64,000 bases of DNA from Desulfobacterales bacterium (GCA_034520365.1 JAXHNP010000003.1:186001-250000); one strand, 5' to 3'. Shown: positions 1 through 9,635, counted from the first letter of the stretch. Program-made: numbers and translations. Notes: generated by a model not told the origin, from the sequence alone.

Positions 1-1989
1 GATCACCCGAAAGACGATCACAACGCCGATCACCCAGCCCACATAGCCGGTGATGGTGGTGATGGAATCCTTAAGCCCCGGCTCAAGCTCCCGATGGGCC
101 AGAACCTGCTCTTTTAAGACCGCCTTCCAGACAGTTATAACGGTATGGGTCAATAAAATGACCAGTACCGCAATCGTCAGATCCAGCAGGCTGATCTGGA
201 AGCCGCCGAGTTTAATCTTATAATTGACCGTATAGAAAAAATCCGCCAGGTAACCGCCCCGGGCGCCCCACGCCATGGGAACGCCCAGTATAAGCAGCAC
301 AAACAGGCCGACCTTGCTCAGCCGAATCAGAAACTTGCGGATGGGCATGGGTTTTTCCGCGCCCGGCTCCAGATCCTCTTCCGCTGCTCTGGATTCCCCG
401 TCGGGAGAAACCTCCTTGACCACCATATAAAGCACGCCGATCCAGAATAATGTGGCAGCCGATTTGATGAGCGAGCCATACCAGAAGGTGGCCATGGCCC
501 CATAGCCGAAAAGCTCGAAGAAAAGCCCCACCAGCACGATTAGATAGCCAAGCGCCGGCAGCAGGGGTTTGATATAGTGGAACCACGGGTATTCGTAAAG
601 CTGAGAGTCTTTTGAATAGAACCGGAATCGGTGCCAGAAGAAAAGACTCCATACCAGCAGGGCCAGTTCAAACACAATCCGGATTAACAACAGCAGTACG
701 CAGTTCATGCACAAGCCGGCCGCCAACAGGTAATAGGCCACCCCGAAACCCAGAATCCCATAGAGGAGAATCCTCAGATAAAAGCATAGAAACCGTAAAA
801 ACGGGGATTCTGTATCCGACCAGAGCACTTTCAGGAAATTGATCCCCCATCGGATAAACAGCAGCAATACCAGTAAACCCGCTAAAATGCGCAAAAACCC
901 GAATAAGGGGGTAAACTCATAGGCCGGCTTGACCGGAAAAAACCAGATAAACAGGATGGCGCCCAAAAGAAATAATGACCGGCGGATCAGGCGGATAGTC
1001 AGATACTGCCAGAACCTGCCGGCCTCCTGCAGGCTGTCCCGCAATCGGGTAAAAAACCGGCGGCAGAACCACAGGATAAGCTCAAGGGCGGCCAGGAGAA
1101 AAAAATAGGTCAGCACAAACAGGGTATAAGCCTTCTTATCCCCGACCCGAAGATCCAGCCAGTAGTCAAAAGAAACAAACTCTTTAAGCTTTCCCCTGAT
1201 CTGGTCAACTTCAAAGCGAATCTGCTCCATCCCGAGCTGGGCAATGGGATTGACGCTTCGCTGTAACAGGCGCTGCTGCTGGCGTTTAGCTATCCGCTTT
1301 TCAAACTCCTCGGCCACTGTTTGATACTCTGATCTGATCTGCCGGGTTCGCTCCAGCAGGCCGTCATAGATCAATTCAATATCATTTAGGATTTCTATTT
1401 GTGCGGACACTGCCTCTGTCAGCTCGGCTATTTGCTGCCGGATTCTGTCCAGAAGCTCAGAGCGCTTTTCCTCCTTCTGGATTTCGGCTTTTTGATTTTC
1501 ATAAGAGGCCAATTTATCCCGGGTTTTGGAAAGGATTGCCCGGATTTGGGCCAGCCGGTCCTCAATCTCGCCCACCCGCTCCGTGAGACGACTCAGTGTC
1601 ACCTGATGCTGATTGTTCGCCTCCCAAAAGTCATACGATTCAATTGTGGGCAAAGCCAGGATGTTGCGATGGGCGCTTAACTGAATACGGTAGGCATCCA
1701 GCTGCTCGCGGCAGAGCTGTTCAAACTCCTTGGCCCCGGAGAGCCGATTCAAGTACTGATTGAGCTGCTTTTTTTCGGCTTCCAGGCTCTCACTGATGGA
1801 CTTATCCAGCAGCTGATACGGATCAGCCGCTCCGGAGGGCACTTCCCCCGCGGGATGGCTCTCCTGGGCGCCGGCCGCCGGAAGCATGGCCATCTGGATG
1901 AGAAAAAACAGACATAGAAGCCGAATCAGCCCCTTAAGATGCACCGATCTTTGATCTACTCCGCGCCGGGCGCCGCTGTATGCCGCCAT
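1..1989 (-). CDS. MscS-family mechanosensitive channel, large type (C-terminus cut by window)
   Basis: The frame is open without a stop from an ATG at 1989 to base 1, giving 663 residues; the missing part lies outside the window. The N-terminus has basic residues, a hydrophobic stretch and AAGAQ, which looks like a cleavable signal peptide ending near residue 42. Residues about 50-270 are charged and predicted to be coiled coil (periplasmic). Several membrane segments follow, with a break rich in acidic residues (about 540-555). The last residues, GLKDSITTITGYVGWVIG, are the start of the MscS core helices. This order (signal peptide, coiled-coil domain, many helices, MscS core) is that of MscK/MscM-like osmotic channels. 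The pore and cytoplasmic vestibule cannot be checked here. GTG at residue 16 is an alternative start. Confidence 0.8.
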   Translation of the reverse strand, partial: MAAYSGARRGVDQRSVHLKGLIRLLCLFFLIQMAMLPAAGAQESHPAGEVPSGAADPYQLLDKSISESLEAEKKQLNQYLNRLSGAKEFEQLCREQLDAYRIQLSAHRNILALPTIESYDFWEANNQHQVTLSRLTERVGEIEDRLAQIRAILSKTRDKLASYENQKAEIQKEEKRSELLDRIRQQIAELTEAVSAQIEILNDIELIYDGLLERTRQIRSEYQTVAEEFEKRIAKRQQQRLLQRSVNPIAQLGMEQIRFEVDQIRGKLKEFVSFDYWLDLRVGDKKAYTLFVLTYFFLLAALELILWFCRRFFTRLRDSLQEAGRFWQYLTIRLIRRSLFLLGAILFIWFFPVKPAYEFTPLFGFLRILAGLLVLLLFIRWGINFLKVLWSDTESPFLRFLCFYLRILLYGILGFGVAYYLLAAGLCMNCVLLLLIRIVFELALLVWSLFFWHRFRFYSKDSQLYEYPWFHYIKPLLPALGYLIVLVGLFFELFGYGAMATFWYGSLIKSAATLFWIGVLYMVVKEVSPDGESRAAEEDLEPGAEKPMPIRKFLIRLSKVGLFVLLILGVPMAWGARGGYLADFFYTVNYKIKLGGFQISLLDLTIAVLVILLTHTVITVWKAVLKEQVLAHRELEPGLKDSITTITGYVGWVIGVVIVFRVI

Positions 1990-2192
1990 ATTTTTCGGAT
2001 CACCGCTCAATTTTGTTGAATACCGGAATGGTTATCTTTATACTCTGCCACTTATTTTTTGGGAGGCCCTGCAGATCTAACATGAAATCAACCTGTTTTA
2101 CCATAATCGAATTGCATTTTAACCGCAAGGCGATTATCGTTTAGCGGAACAGTTTTTTGACCGGATACCAAAACTTCATAACATCAGGCAGC

Positions 2193-3926
2193 ATGGGATC
2201 ATTCAGCCTCTTAAAACCCTATTTCTATGAGCGCCGCCGGCTCATTTTCACGGGCATCATCTGCCTGATGATAGTGGATGTGCTGCAGCTGTTTATCCCC
2301 CGGGTCATTAAATGGGCGGTGGATGATTTAGCCGCCCTTTCCATCGATTATAGCCAACTATCCGTATATGCCGGAGAAATAATAATCATTGCGGTGTTTA
2401 TGGCAATCCTTCGGTTCGTCTGGCGGCGCTTTTTAATCGGCACCTCCCGCGTGGTGGAGGAAGGCCTGAGAAACCGGCTGTTTGCCCATATCCAGACGCT
2501 TTCGGCCAGCTATTTCGACCAGGCCAAAACCGGGGACCTGATGGCGCACGCCACCAATGATATCAACAACATCCGCATGGCCGTGGGCATGGGCATGGTG
2601 GCATTTACCGATGCGGTCTTTTTGGGGCTTGCGGCCATCGGATTCATGGCCTACATCAATATCAAGCTCACCCTGTTCGCCCTGATCCCTATGCCGATCA
2701 TCATCTTTTTAACCCGCAAATTCGGTCAGAAAATGCACCGCCGGTATACCACGGTCCAGCAGAGTTTTTCAGATGTCACCGAAGTGGTGCGGGAAAGCTT
2801 TGCCGGCATCCGCATTGTCAAAGCCTACAACCTGGAAGAACCGGAATACCAGCGCCTTGACCGAAGTTCCCGCAACTACATCCGTGAGAATCTCAAGCTG
2901 GTCAGAATTACCGGCAGTTTTTTCCCCATGATGCTGCTTTTCACCAATATCAGCCTGACCATCGTCATCTTTCTGGGCGGCCGGCAGACCATTACCCAGG
3001 TGATCACCCCCGGGGATTTCGTGGCGTTTATCAACTACCTGAACCTGCTCATATGGCCCATGATGGCCATGGGCTGGGTGACCAATCTCATCCAGCGGGG
3101 GGCGGCCTCCCTGGACCGGATCAATAAAATCCTCGAGACCCGGCCGGCCGTCGTTGACGCCCCGGATGCCGAAGGGCTGAGCGATTTTCAGGGGGATATC
3201 GAATTTGAGCGGGTTTCGTTTGCCTATCATTCGGAAGCCTCCCCTGTCATCGATGATTTGTCCCTGCATGTGCCAAAGGGCCGGGTGATGGGCATTATCG
3301 GCCCCCAGGGCGGCGGCAAAACCACCCTTTTGAAACTCATCCCCCGGCTCTATGACGTGCAAACCGGCCGGATCACCATTGACGGAAAAGATATCCGCAA
3401 TATCAAACTCGGGGAGCTGCGCCGGCACATCGGCTTTGTCTCCCAGGAGCCCTTCCTGTTCTCCGGAACGATCCGGGAAAACGTGGCCTTTGGCAAGGCG
3501 GCCGATGATGACCAAATCCTTGAAGCCGTCCGCGCGGCGGCCCTGGATGAAACCATTGCCGAGATGCCCAACGGACTGGATACCATTGTCGGGGAAAAGG
3601 GGGTGATCCTCTCCGGCGGACAGAAACAGCGCATCGTCCTGGCCCGGGCCCTGATCCATGAAACCCCCGTTCTGCTGCTCGATGATCCCATCGGCCAGGT
3701 GGACACGGAAACCGCGGCCAGAATCATCCATACCCTGCGTTCTTTTGCCGGAGACCGTACCATCATCATCGCAAGCCACCGGATACCGGCGGTGCAGTTT
3801 GCCGAGCAGATCATCGTCCTTGACCAGGGCCGAATCATTGAATCCGGCACCCATGCCCAGTTGATCGAAAAGGGCGGCTATTACGCCAATACCTATCAGA
3901 TCCAAAGCCTGGAGGCGGCCGAATAG
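2193..3926 (+). CDS. ABC exporter half-transporter with degenerate ATPase site
   Basis: This is a fused membrane and ATP-binding half-transporter of 577 residues. Six membrane helices fill about residues 15-300. The Walker A is GPQGGGKT (about 370), the signature LSGGQ (about 472) and the Walker B LLLDDP (about 493), so the catalytic glutamate after the Walker B aspartate is replaced by aspartate. The H-loop histidine is kept (ASHRIP). In heterodimeric exporters of the TM287/288 and BmrCD kind, one partner has exactly this substitution. The next gene, 2 bp downstream, carries the canonical site, so the two should form one heterodimer. The ATG at 2193 is preceded by CAGG; a TTG 36 bp upstream is the other possible start. 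The substrate is unknown (drug or lipid exporter). Confidence 0.9.
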   Translation: MGSFSLLKPYFYERRRLIFTGIICLMIVDVLQLFIPRVIKWAVDDLAALSIDYSQLSVYAGEIIIIAVFMAILRFVWRRFLIGTSRVVEEGLRNRLFAHIQTLSASYFDQAKTGDLMAHATNDINNIRMAVGMGMVAFTDAVFLGLAAIGFMAYINIKLTLFALIPMPIIIFLTRKFGQKMHRRYTTVQQSFSDVTEVVRESFAGIRIVKAYNLEEPEYQRLDRSSRNYIRENLKLVRITGSFFPMMLLFTNISLTIVIFLGGRQTITQVITPGDFVAFINYLNLLIWPMMAMGWVTNLIQRGAASLDRINKILETRPAVVDAPDAEGLSDFQGDIEFERVSFAYHSEASPVIDDLSLHVPKGRVMGIIGPQGGGKTTLLKLIPRLYDVQTGRITIDGKDIRNIKLGELRRHIGFVSQEPFLFSGTIRENVAFGKAADDDQILEAVRAAALDETIAEMPNGLDTIVGEKGVILSGGQKQRIVLARALIHETPVLLLDDPIGQVDTETAARIIHTLRSFAGDRTIIIASHRIPAVQFAEQIIVLDQGRIIESGTHAQLIEKGGYYANTYQIQSLEAAE

Positions 3927-3928
3927 CC

Positions 3929-5896
3929 ATGCCGAAATCCGCGAATCCATCCTTTGATGAAAAAGATCCGGGTAAATCCCGGGATATTCGGCTGTTCCGA
4001 CGGCTTTATCCGTATATCCGGCCCTATCGGCGCCTGCTCTTTATCACCCTGGCGCTTATGATCCTGATCACCGCATTTGAACTGGCCATTCCCTATGTGA
4101 CCAAAATCGCCATAGACAACTATATTGTGCCCGACTACCGCCAGGAAGATCCGGCATCCCGGCAGGAGGTCAGCTATCTGCGGGTGGATCTCTCCGACCC
4201 CCGGGTTGAAGAAATTGTGGCCGCGTATCCGGAAAAATTTCAGGTCAACAAAGACATCGCCGCCATCAAATACCAGGACCTCTCCGAGCTGCCCTCCGAT
4301 ACCATTGCCCGGCTGAGAAAGCCGGATTTGACCGGCGTGGGGTATGCGGCCGCCGCCCTGCTCGTAATTATCTTTCTGAATTTCATTGTCAATTTCATCC
4401 AGGTTCTGGTGATGGAATATACGGGTCAGCAGGTCATGCATGATCTGCGGATGGCCCTTTTTGCCCATATCCAGGGCCTTACCGTCCGTTTTTTTACCCA
4501 CAATCCCGTGGGCCGGCTGGTGACCCGCGTTACAAACGACATCCAGAACATGCATGAAATGTTTACCTCGGTGCTGATTTTTGTCATGAAGGATATTTTC
4601 CTGATCGCCGGCATCACCATTATGCTGTTTGCCATCGACTGGCAGCTCTCCCTGGTGGTGTATGCCATATTCCCGTTTGTCTTCTACGCGGCCGCCAAAT
4701 TCGCCGGCACGGCCCGGCAGGCCTTCCGTACCCTGCGCATCAAGATCGCGGAAATAAACTCCCATTTTTCGGAAACCATCGGGGGGATGGCGGTGATCCA
4801 GCTATTTCGGCATGAGGGGGCGAATTTTGAATCATTCAAGCGCCTGAACCATGAATACTACAGTGCCGGGATGCAGCAGATAACCATTTTTGCCGTATTC
4901 ATGCCCTTTATCGAACTGATGAGCTCGGTGGTTCTGGCCGTGGTCATCTTTTATGGCGGAGGCAGCATGATAGCCGACCGGATCACTTTAGGCACCCTGG
5001 TGGTGTTTATCTCGTATCTGCGCATGTTCTTCCGGCCCATCCGGGATATTGCGGAAAAATACAACATCACCCTGAATGCCCTGTCCTCTGCGGAACGGAT
5101 ATTTCTGATTTTGGGGGAAACCGACCGGCTGCCCGAACCCGCCCCCGGAAGCGGGAAGCCCATGCCGGATCAAATCACCGAGATCACCCTGGAGCAGGTC
5201 AGCTTCTCCTACATATCGGGCGAACCGGTTTTAACGGATATATCGCTCAATATCCAGGCCGGTGAAACCATTGCCGTGGTCGGGCCCACCGGGGCTGGAA
5301 AAACATCCCTGATCAACCTGATCACCCGGTTCTATGATCCGGATCAAGGAAGCATCCGCATCAACGGCACAGATATCCGCCAGTTCCGTATCGCGGACGT
5401 GCGCTCAAAAATCGCCCTGGTCCAGCAGGATCCGTTTCTGTTCTCCGCCACTCTCCGGGAAAACATTTTTCCGGATCAGCCGGATGTAAGTGAAGCAGAA
5501 ATCGAGCCGATTCTTGACAACGCCAACTGCCGGCGCTTTATCCGCCGCCTGCCCGACGGCATCGACACCCGGCTCTCCGAAGGCGGCACATCACTTTCCA
5601 GCGGTCAGCGGCAGCTTATTTCCATTGCCCGGGCGCTTGCCCAGAATCCGGAGCTCATCATTTTTGATGAGGCCACCTCCTATATTGACTCGGAAACCGA
5701 GCAGGAGATCCAGACCGCCCTTTTAAACCTCATGGAAAACCGTACCGCCATTATCATCGCCCATCGGCTGAGCACCGCCCGGATTGCCGACCGGATCGCG
5801 GTGGTCAACCACGGCCGGATCATCGAAGTGGGATCACATGACGCCTTAATCCGCCAAAACGGCTTCTATCACCGGCTCTATCATCTTCAGGGGTAA
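3929..5896 (+). CDS. ABC exporter half-transporter with canonical ATPase site
   Basis: The 655-residue partner of the preceding gene. It has a consensus Walker A GPTGAGKT (about 451), signature LSSGQ (about 554), Walker B LIIFDEA with the catalytic glutamate (about 577), and H-loop AHRLS. Between the first two membrane helices there is an extra hydrophilic segment of about 65 residues (63-130) that would lie outside the membrane. BmrD-type subunits have a comparable extracellular insertion. It is separated from the first half-transporter by 2 bp and is surely co-translated with it. A mobile element has inserted directly at its stop codon (target duplication from 5891), leaving the reading frame intact. 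Confidence 0.9.
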   Translation: MPKSANPSFDEKDPGKSRDIRLFRRLYPYIRPYRRLLFITLALMILITAFELAIPYVTKIAIDNYIVPDYRQEDPASRQEVSYLRVDLSDPRVEEIVAAYPEKFQVNKDIAAIKYQDLSELPSDTIARLRKPDLTGVGYAAAALLVIIFLNFIVNFIQVLVMEYTGQQVMHDLRMALFAHIQGLTVRFFTHNPVGRLVTRVTNDIQNMHEMFTSVLIFVMKDIFLIAGITIMLFAIDWQLSLVVYAIFPFVFYAAAKFAGTARQAFRTLRIKIAEINSHFSETIGGMAVIQLFRHEGANFESFKRLNHEYYSAGMQQITIFAVFMPFIELMSSVVLAVVIFYGGGSMIADRITLGTLVVFISYLRMFFRPIRDIAEKYNITLNALSSAERIFLILGETDRLPEPAPGSGKPMPDQITEITLEQVSFSYISGEPVLTDISLNIQAGETIAVVGPTGAGKTSLINLITRFYDPDQGSIRINGTDIRQFRIADVRSKIALVQQDPFLFSATLRENIFPDQPDVSEAEIEPILDNANCRRFIRRLPDGIDTRLSEGGTSLSSGQRQLISIARALAQNPELIIFDEATSYIDSETEQEIQTALLNLMENRTAIIIAHRLSTARIADRIAVVNHGRIIEVGSHDALIRQNGFYHRLYHLQG

Positions 5897-5971
5897 ACGC
5901 CCACGGCTAATTTGTTCTGTATCCAAATCGAAATCGCTATCGGGATCGGGATCGAAACAAAAATATGACCC

Positions 5972-6036
5972 TTGGACGCGAAAAACTGGACGTCTATCGC
6001 CTTTGGCACGTGAAAAACCGGACGTCTATCGCCTTT
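5972..6036 (+). repeat. Imperfect ~32-bp tandem duplication at the gene's 5' end
   Basis: TTGGACGCGAAAAACTGGAC (from 5972) and TTGGCACGTGAAAAACCGGAC-type sequence (from 6003) are two copies, both followed by GTCTATCGCCTTT, offset 31-32 bp. Because 32 is not a multiple of 3 the original ATG frame is lost. The copies differ at a few positions, so this is not a very recent perfect duplication. Confidence 0.75.
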
Positions 6037-6461
6037 CAATAGGCTACGTTGCATGGGTTTACGAGAAGGCCGACAGCCTGAACGGAGTCCATCGGCCCGC
6101 CCGGGATCAATGGCTTCGGGCCAGCCAGTCGATACCGCTCAATATCGCCGAAGGTAATGGCAAGACCGCGGAAGCCGACCGAAGGCGTTATTTCGAAATC
6201 GCTCGTGGCTCCGCGCTTGAGTGCGCGGCGATTCAAGATGTGCTGGTTGTCGGCAAGGCGCTGGACAAGATGGAAAGCCGGAACCGCAAGGATGAACTCG
6301 ACCGTATGGCCGCGATGCTCAGCCGTCTCGGCGGAAGAGGATACCAAGTTCGAGAGGATCAGGAAGTCTACAGCATCGATTTCGATCCCGATAGCGATTT
6401 CGATCCCGATTTCGATCCCGATTTCGATCCCGATAGCGAAAAAAACGAATCCCAACCTTAG
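6003..6461 (+). CDS. Four-helix-bundle protein (23S rRNA intervening-sequence/S23 type)
   Basis: The only gene inside the TIR element. The core SIPLNIAEGNGK followed by FEIARGSALECAAIQD is the hallmark of the four-helix-bundle family found in 23S rRNA intervening sequences and related to the Avd accessory protein of diversity-generating retroelements. The molecular function of the family is unclear. The C-terminus is a run of DFDPD repeats coded by the tandem DNA array of the element. The N-terminus is disturbed: an ATG at 5965 (reading MTLGREKLDVYR) runs into a stop at 6040-6042 because about 32 bp are duplicated. The rest is open only from TTG at 6003, inside the second copy. The protein is either made from this weak start or the gene is freshly broken. 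Confidence 0.7.
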   Translation: MAREKPDVYRLSIGYVAWVYEKADSLNGVHRPARDQWLRASQSIPLNIAEGNGKTAEADRRRYFEIARGSALECAAIQDVLVVGKALDKMESRNRKDELDRMAAMLSRLGGRGYQVREDQEVYSIDFDPDSDFDPDFDPDFDPDSEKNESQP

Positions 6462-6546
6462 GCGTTAACAGGACCGGGGGTATGGATTTTGCGGTTAGAA
6501 CAAATTAGCCGTGGGGTAAACGCCAATTCTGCTTGTCAAAGCCGGA

Positions 6547-6575
6547 TTGACATGCTAAAGGATAAAATTTAATAT
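6547..6575 (+). promoter_or_regulatory. Sigma70-type promoter of fhs
   Basis: TTGACA (6547-6552), a 17-bp spacer and TAATAT (6570-6575) lie 66 bp before the fhs start. The promoter begins only 22 bp after the duplicated target site of the upstream element. Confidence 0.7.
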
Positions 6576-6640
6576 CAATGATCCATACCATAGCGTACCA
6601 ATATAATATGTTAACCCCAAATTAAAAGGAGAGCAGAAAC

Positions 6641-8404
6641 ATGGCATACGATGTAAGCAAAATGGCCGACTGGCAGGTTTCCGAAGCGGCGGAGCAGAAC
6701 ATGCCCATGCCCGAGGATTGGCAGGACAAACTGGGGCTGAGCCGGGAAGAGATGATTCCCATGGGCCGGCTGTCCAAGATCGATTTCCTGAACGTCATGA
6801 ACCGGATGAAAGACAAACCGGACGGGAAATACATCGAGGTCACCGCCATCACGCCCACCCCGCTCGGAGAGGGCAAATCCACCACATCCGTGGGCCTCAT
6901 GGAGGGCCTGGGCAAGCGCGGCAAAAACGTGGGCGGCGCCCTGCGCCAGCCTTCCGGCGGGCCGACCATGAACATCAAGGGCTCTGCCGCCGGCGGCGGC
7001 AATGCCATCCTGATCCCCATGACCGAGTTTTCCCTGGGTCTGACCGGCGACATCAACGACATCATGAACGCCCACAACCTGGCCATGGTCGCTTTGACCG
7101 CCCGGATGCAGCACGAGCGCAACTACGGCCCGGAAAAGGTTGAAAAGCTCTCCGGCATCCCGGCGCTGAATATCGACCCCACCCGCGTGGAAATGAACTG
7201 GATCATGGACTACTGCGCCCAGGCGCTTCGCAAGATCGTCATCGGGCTCGGCGGAAGGGCCAACGGCTATACCATGGAATCCGGCTTCAACATCGCGGTC
7301 AGCTCCGAGTGCATGGCCATTCTCGCCATAGCCAGGGACCTGGCCGATCTCCGGGAAAGATTGAGCAACATCACGGTGGGCTTTGACATCTCCGGCAACC
7401 GGGTCACCACCGGCGACCTGCAGGTCGGCGGCGCCATGACCGCCTGGATGCGAAACACCATCAACCCCACGCTGATGTGCACCGCCGAATATCAGCCCTG
7501 CTTCGTGCACGCCGGCCCGTTTGCCAACATCGCCGTGGGCCAGTCCTCAATCATCGCCGACCGCATGGGCCTGAAGATGTTTGACTACCATGTGACCGAA
7601 TCCGGCTTTGCCGCTGACATCGGCTTTGAGAAATTCTGGAACGTCAAGTGCCGCAACTCCGGCTTAAAACCCCATGTTTCCGTGCTAACGGCCACTATCC
7701 GGGCCCTGAAGATGCACGGCGGCGGCCCCCGGGTCGTTCCGGGACGTCCGCTTCCCGAAGAATACACCAAGGAGAACCTGGACCTGCTGGAAAAAGGCAT
7801 TGATAACATGGTCCACATGATCGGCGTGATCCGAAAATCCGGCATGAACCCTGTTGTCTGCGTCAACTGCTTCCCCACTGACACCAAGGCGGAAATCGAG
7901 CTGGTCAAAAAACACGCTGAGGCAGCCGGCGCCCGCTGCGCCCCCTCCACCCATTTCATGGACGGCGGCGACGGCGCTCTGGAAATCGCGGATGCCGTCA
8001 TCGACGCCTGCGAGGAAGAGTCCAACTTCGAATTCCTCTATCCCATGGACAAGAGCCTGCGCGAGCGCGTGGACACCATCGCCCGCGAGGTTTACGGCGC
8101 AGACGGCGTGGACTGGCTGCCGGATGCGGAAAAGAAGCTCGATATGCTCGATTCCGATCCCCAGTTCAAGGACTATTCCACGATGATGGCCAAGACGCAC
8201 TTAAGTCTGTCCCACGAGCCCACCTGGAAGGGCGTGCCCAAGGGATGGAGACTGCCGGTGCGCGACATTTACATTTACTCCGGTGCCAAGTTCCTGGTCC
8301 CGGTGGCCGGCGCTATTCCGTTTATGCCCGGCACCAGCTCCAGCCCGGCCTATACCAAGGTCGATGTGGACACGGAAACCGGCAAGGTCTCGGGTCTGTT
8401 CTAA
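6641..8404 (+). CDS. fhs: Formate-tetrahydrofolate ligase
   Basis: This cytoplasmic enzyme makes 10-formyl-tetrahydrofolate from formate, tetrahydrofolate and ATP, the entry of the methyl branch of the acetyl-CoA (Wood-Ljungdahl) pathway and of folate one-carbon metabolism. The 587-residue protein has the ATP-binding segment [13 protein letters not shown] (about 75-87), followed by [19 protein letters not shown] and the family blocks [11 protein letters not shown] and [10 protein letters not shown] near the C-terminus. AAGGAGAG precedes the ATG by a good distance. It has its own promoter and a strong terminator, so it is a single-gene unit. In sulfate reducers this enzyme commonly works in the oxidative or reductive acetyl-CoA pathway; the other pathway genes are not in this window. 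Confidence 0.97.
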   Translation: MAYDVSKMADWQVSEAAEQNMPMPEDWQDKLGLSREEMIPMGRLSKIDFLNVMNRMKDKPDGKYIEVTAITPTPLGEGKSTTSVGLMEGLGKRGKNVGGALRQPSGGPTMNIKGSAAGGGNAILIPMTEFSLGLTGDINDIMNAHNLAMVALTARMQHERNYGPEKVEKLSGIPALNIDPTRVEMNWIMDYCAQALRKIVIGLGGRANGYTMESGFNIAVSSECMAILAIARDLADLRERLSNITVGFDISGNRVTTGDLQVGGAMTAWMRNTINPTLMCTAEYQPCFVHAGPFANIAVGQSSIIADRMGLKMFDYHVTESGFAADIGFEKFWNVKCRNSGLKPHVSVLTATIRALKMHGGGPRVVPGRPLPEEYTKENLDLLEKGIDNMVHMIGVIRKSGMNPVVCVNCFPTDTKAEIELVKKHAEAAGARCAPSTHFMDGGDGALEIADAVIDACEEESNFEFLYPMDKSLRERVDTIAREVYGADGVDWLPDAEKKLDMLDSDPQFKDYSTMMAKTHLSLSHEPTWKGVPKGWRLPVRDIYIYSGAKFLVPVAGAIPFMPGTSSSPAYTKVDVDTETGKVSGLF

Positions 8405-8431
8405 GACTTTCCGGATTACTGAAACAGACAC

Positions 8432-8472
8432 AAAAAGCCCCGGCGGTCATCGACCGTCCGGGGCTTTTTTAT
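8432..8472 (+). terminator. Rho-independent terminator of fhs
   Basis: AAAAGCCCCGG..GGTC, a short loop, GACC..CCGGGGCTTTTTT forms a long GC-rich stem with an oligo-T tail 27 bp after the fhs stop. Confidence 0.92.
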
Positions 8473-8491
8473 TTTTGAATGCGCTGTTAAT

Positions 8492-8584
8492 GCGGGCTAA
8501 AGCCCGCCCCTACATTAGGTCAATTTAAAAGCACCTGCACAGATAGCCTTCCCATTTGAAAAGGCGGGCTAAAGCCCGCCCCTG
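8492..8584 (+). repeat. Two copies of a GGCGGGCT-AA-AGCCCGCC palindrome
   Basis: GCGGGCTAAAGCCCGCCCC occurs at 8492-8510 and 8563-8582. Each is a near-perfect palindrome able to form a hairpin. They fill part of the 360-bp gene-free stretch between fhs and speB. No gene is seen here. Confidence 0.8.
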
Positions 8585-8644
8585 CCGCCGCTACGGCATT
8601 TTCGCAGAAAGCAACTCAAAGATCTCCTTTAAAATCCGTCCATA

Positions 8645-8751
8645 CTGTCATTTCGAGCGGCAGCGAGAAATCTTTGCAATAAGATTCCTCGTCGCTGGCG
8701 CTCCTCGGAATGACAGTGTGTGAGCGTCGCTGGCGCTCCTCGGAATGACAG
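8645..8751 (+). repeat. Dispersed hairpin repeat, TGTCATTTCGAG family
   Basis: The left arm CTGTCATTTCGAGCGGCAGC (from 8645) pairs with GCTCCTCGGAATGACAG (to 8716); the right arm is repeated once more at 8724-8751. The same family is found at 10257-10361. This is a non-coding dispersed repeat. Confidence 0.8.
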
Positions 8752-8765
8752 TGGCGGAAAATGGA

Positions 8766-9635
8766 TTACTTGACGCAGTAAACAAACAGCTTGGTGGCGA
8801 GCTTGGCGGCGGTAAATTCGGATACCACCGAGCCTTCCACCTTGGCCAGCTCATTGATATCCGCGGCCACCACGTTTTTCTCCGCCCCCACCCGCTTGAT
8901 AAGCTCCACCACCTGCCGGTAGGTCAGGCCGCCCGGCACGGGGGTCCCGGTCCCCGGCATAATCCCCGGATCCAGCCCGTCTAAATCAATACTCAGATAG
9001 ACATTCTCCGGCAGGGCGTAGACCACGTCATCCATCCAGGAATTGTCCGCGGGATTCAAATTATGGGCGTAAAACGGGTATAAATGATGGGCCTTGATAT
9101 AGTCAAACTCCTCGGGGCAGAAAGACCGAATGCCCACCTGCACAAAGGGAAGCCTTAAATCCTCACCGATCCGGCGCATGACACAGGCGTGGTTGTATGG
9201 GCTGCCGTTCCATTCGCTTCGCAGATCCAGATGCGCGTCAATCTGCAGAACCCCCGCATCCGGATATTGATCCGCCACCGCCCGCGTCAGGCCGATGGTA
9301 ATGGCATGATCGCCGCCAACGGATAAGAGAAATTTTTTCCGATGCAAATGCCTGCCGGCAGATTCGGCGATCTCTTTTACCGCCTGCTCCGGCTCCCGGC
9401 CCGGGGCCAGCCGCTCAAGGGTATGAATGCCCAGTTCCCGCCAGTCCACCAGGGTTTCCTCATCCAGGCATTCAAGCTCCACGGAGGCGCTCAACAGATG
9501 ATAGGGCCCCTCGCCTGCGCCGGCGCCGTAGGAGGGCGCCACTTCATAATAAATCGGCAGCACCATCACCCGGGCATCTTCAATATCCGTGTAAATTGCT
9601 TCACCGCCAAATGGTATAAATGTGTCTGGTATCAT
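8766..9635 (-). CDS. speB: Agmatinase (ureohydrolase family)
   Basis: It hydrolyses agmatine to putrescine and urea with a binuclear manganese centre. The metal-binding motifs of the family are all visible: GGDH (about residue 107), QIDAHLDLR (about 131) and SIDLDGLDP (about 215). The length, 289 residues, is normal. The start chosen is the ATG that overlaps the stop of the upstream gene (ATGA, 4-bp overlap), which points to translational coupling. A TTG further upstream would put the start inside the preceding gene. With the arginine decarboxylase it forms a complete arginine-to-putrescine route. Guanidinobutyrase is a possible alternative specificity, but the partner gene argues for agmatine. 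Confidence 0.92.
   Translation of the reverse strand: MIPDTFIPFGGEAIYTDIEDARVMVLPIYYEVAPSYGAGAGEGPYHLLSASVELECLDEETLVDWRELGIHTLERLAPGREPEQAVKEIAESAGRHLHRKKFLLSVGGDHAITIGLTRAVADQYPDAGVLQIDAHLDLRSEWNGSPYNHACVMRRIGEDLRLPFVQVGIRSFCPEEFDYIKAHHLYPFYAHNLNPADNSWMDDVVYALPENVYLSIDLDGLDPGIMPGTGTPVPGGLTYRQVVELIKRVGAEKNVVAADINELAKVEGSVVSEFTAAKLATKLFVYCVK

Larger units (their letters stand above)
5902..6513 (+). mobile_element. 612-bp TIR element carrying a four-helix-bundle gene
   Basis: The element begins CACGGCTAATTTGTTCT (5902-5918) and ends with its exact reverse complement (6497-6513), 17-bp perfect terminal inverted repeats. It is flanked by an 11-bp direct repeat GGGTAAACGCC (5891-5901 and 6514-6524), a likely target-site duplication. 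Removing the element and one copy restores a continuous ABC-gene end and downstream region. Inside the TIRs are GAAATCGCTATCGGGATC-type repeats (5929-5957) complementary to a tandem GATTTCGATCCC array (6378-6438), so a transcript could fold into one long hairpin with the gene in its loop. No transposase is present. The same termini occur around non-coding repeats elsewhere in the window (10458-10610, 22411-22515). Confidence 0.75.

Noticed and set aside
2769-3950. Long minus-strand frame across the ABC transporter gene
   Set aside because: It lies opposite a clear ABC exporter with all its motifs; its translation is low in any recognisable motif and is a shadow of codon bias.
5929-6438. CRISPR-like array from the GATTTCGATCCC repeats
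   Set aside because: The units are about 12 bp, directly adjacent and without spacers; they encode the DFDPD tail of a protein and mirror the element's other end.
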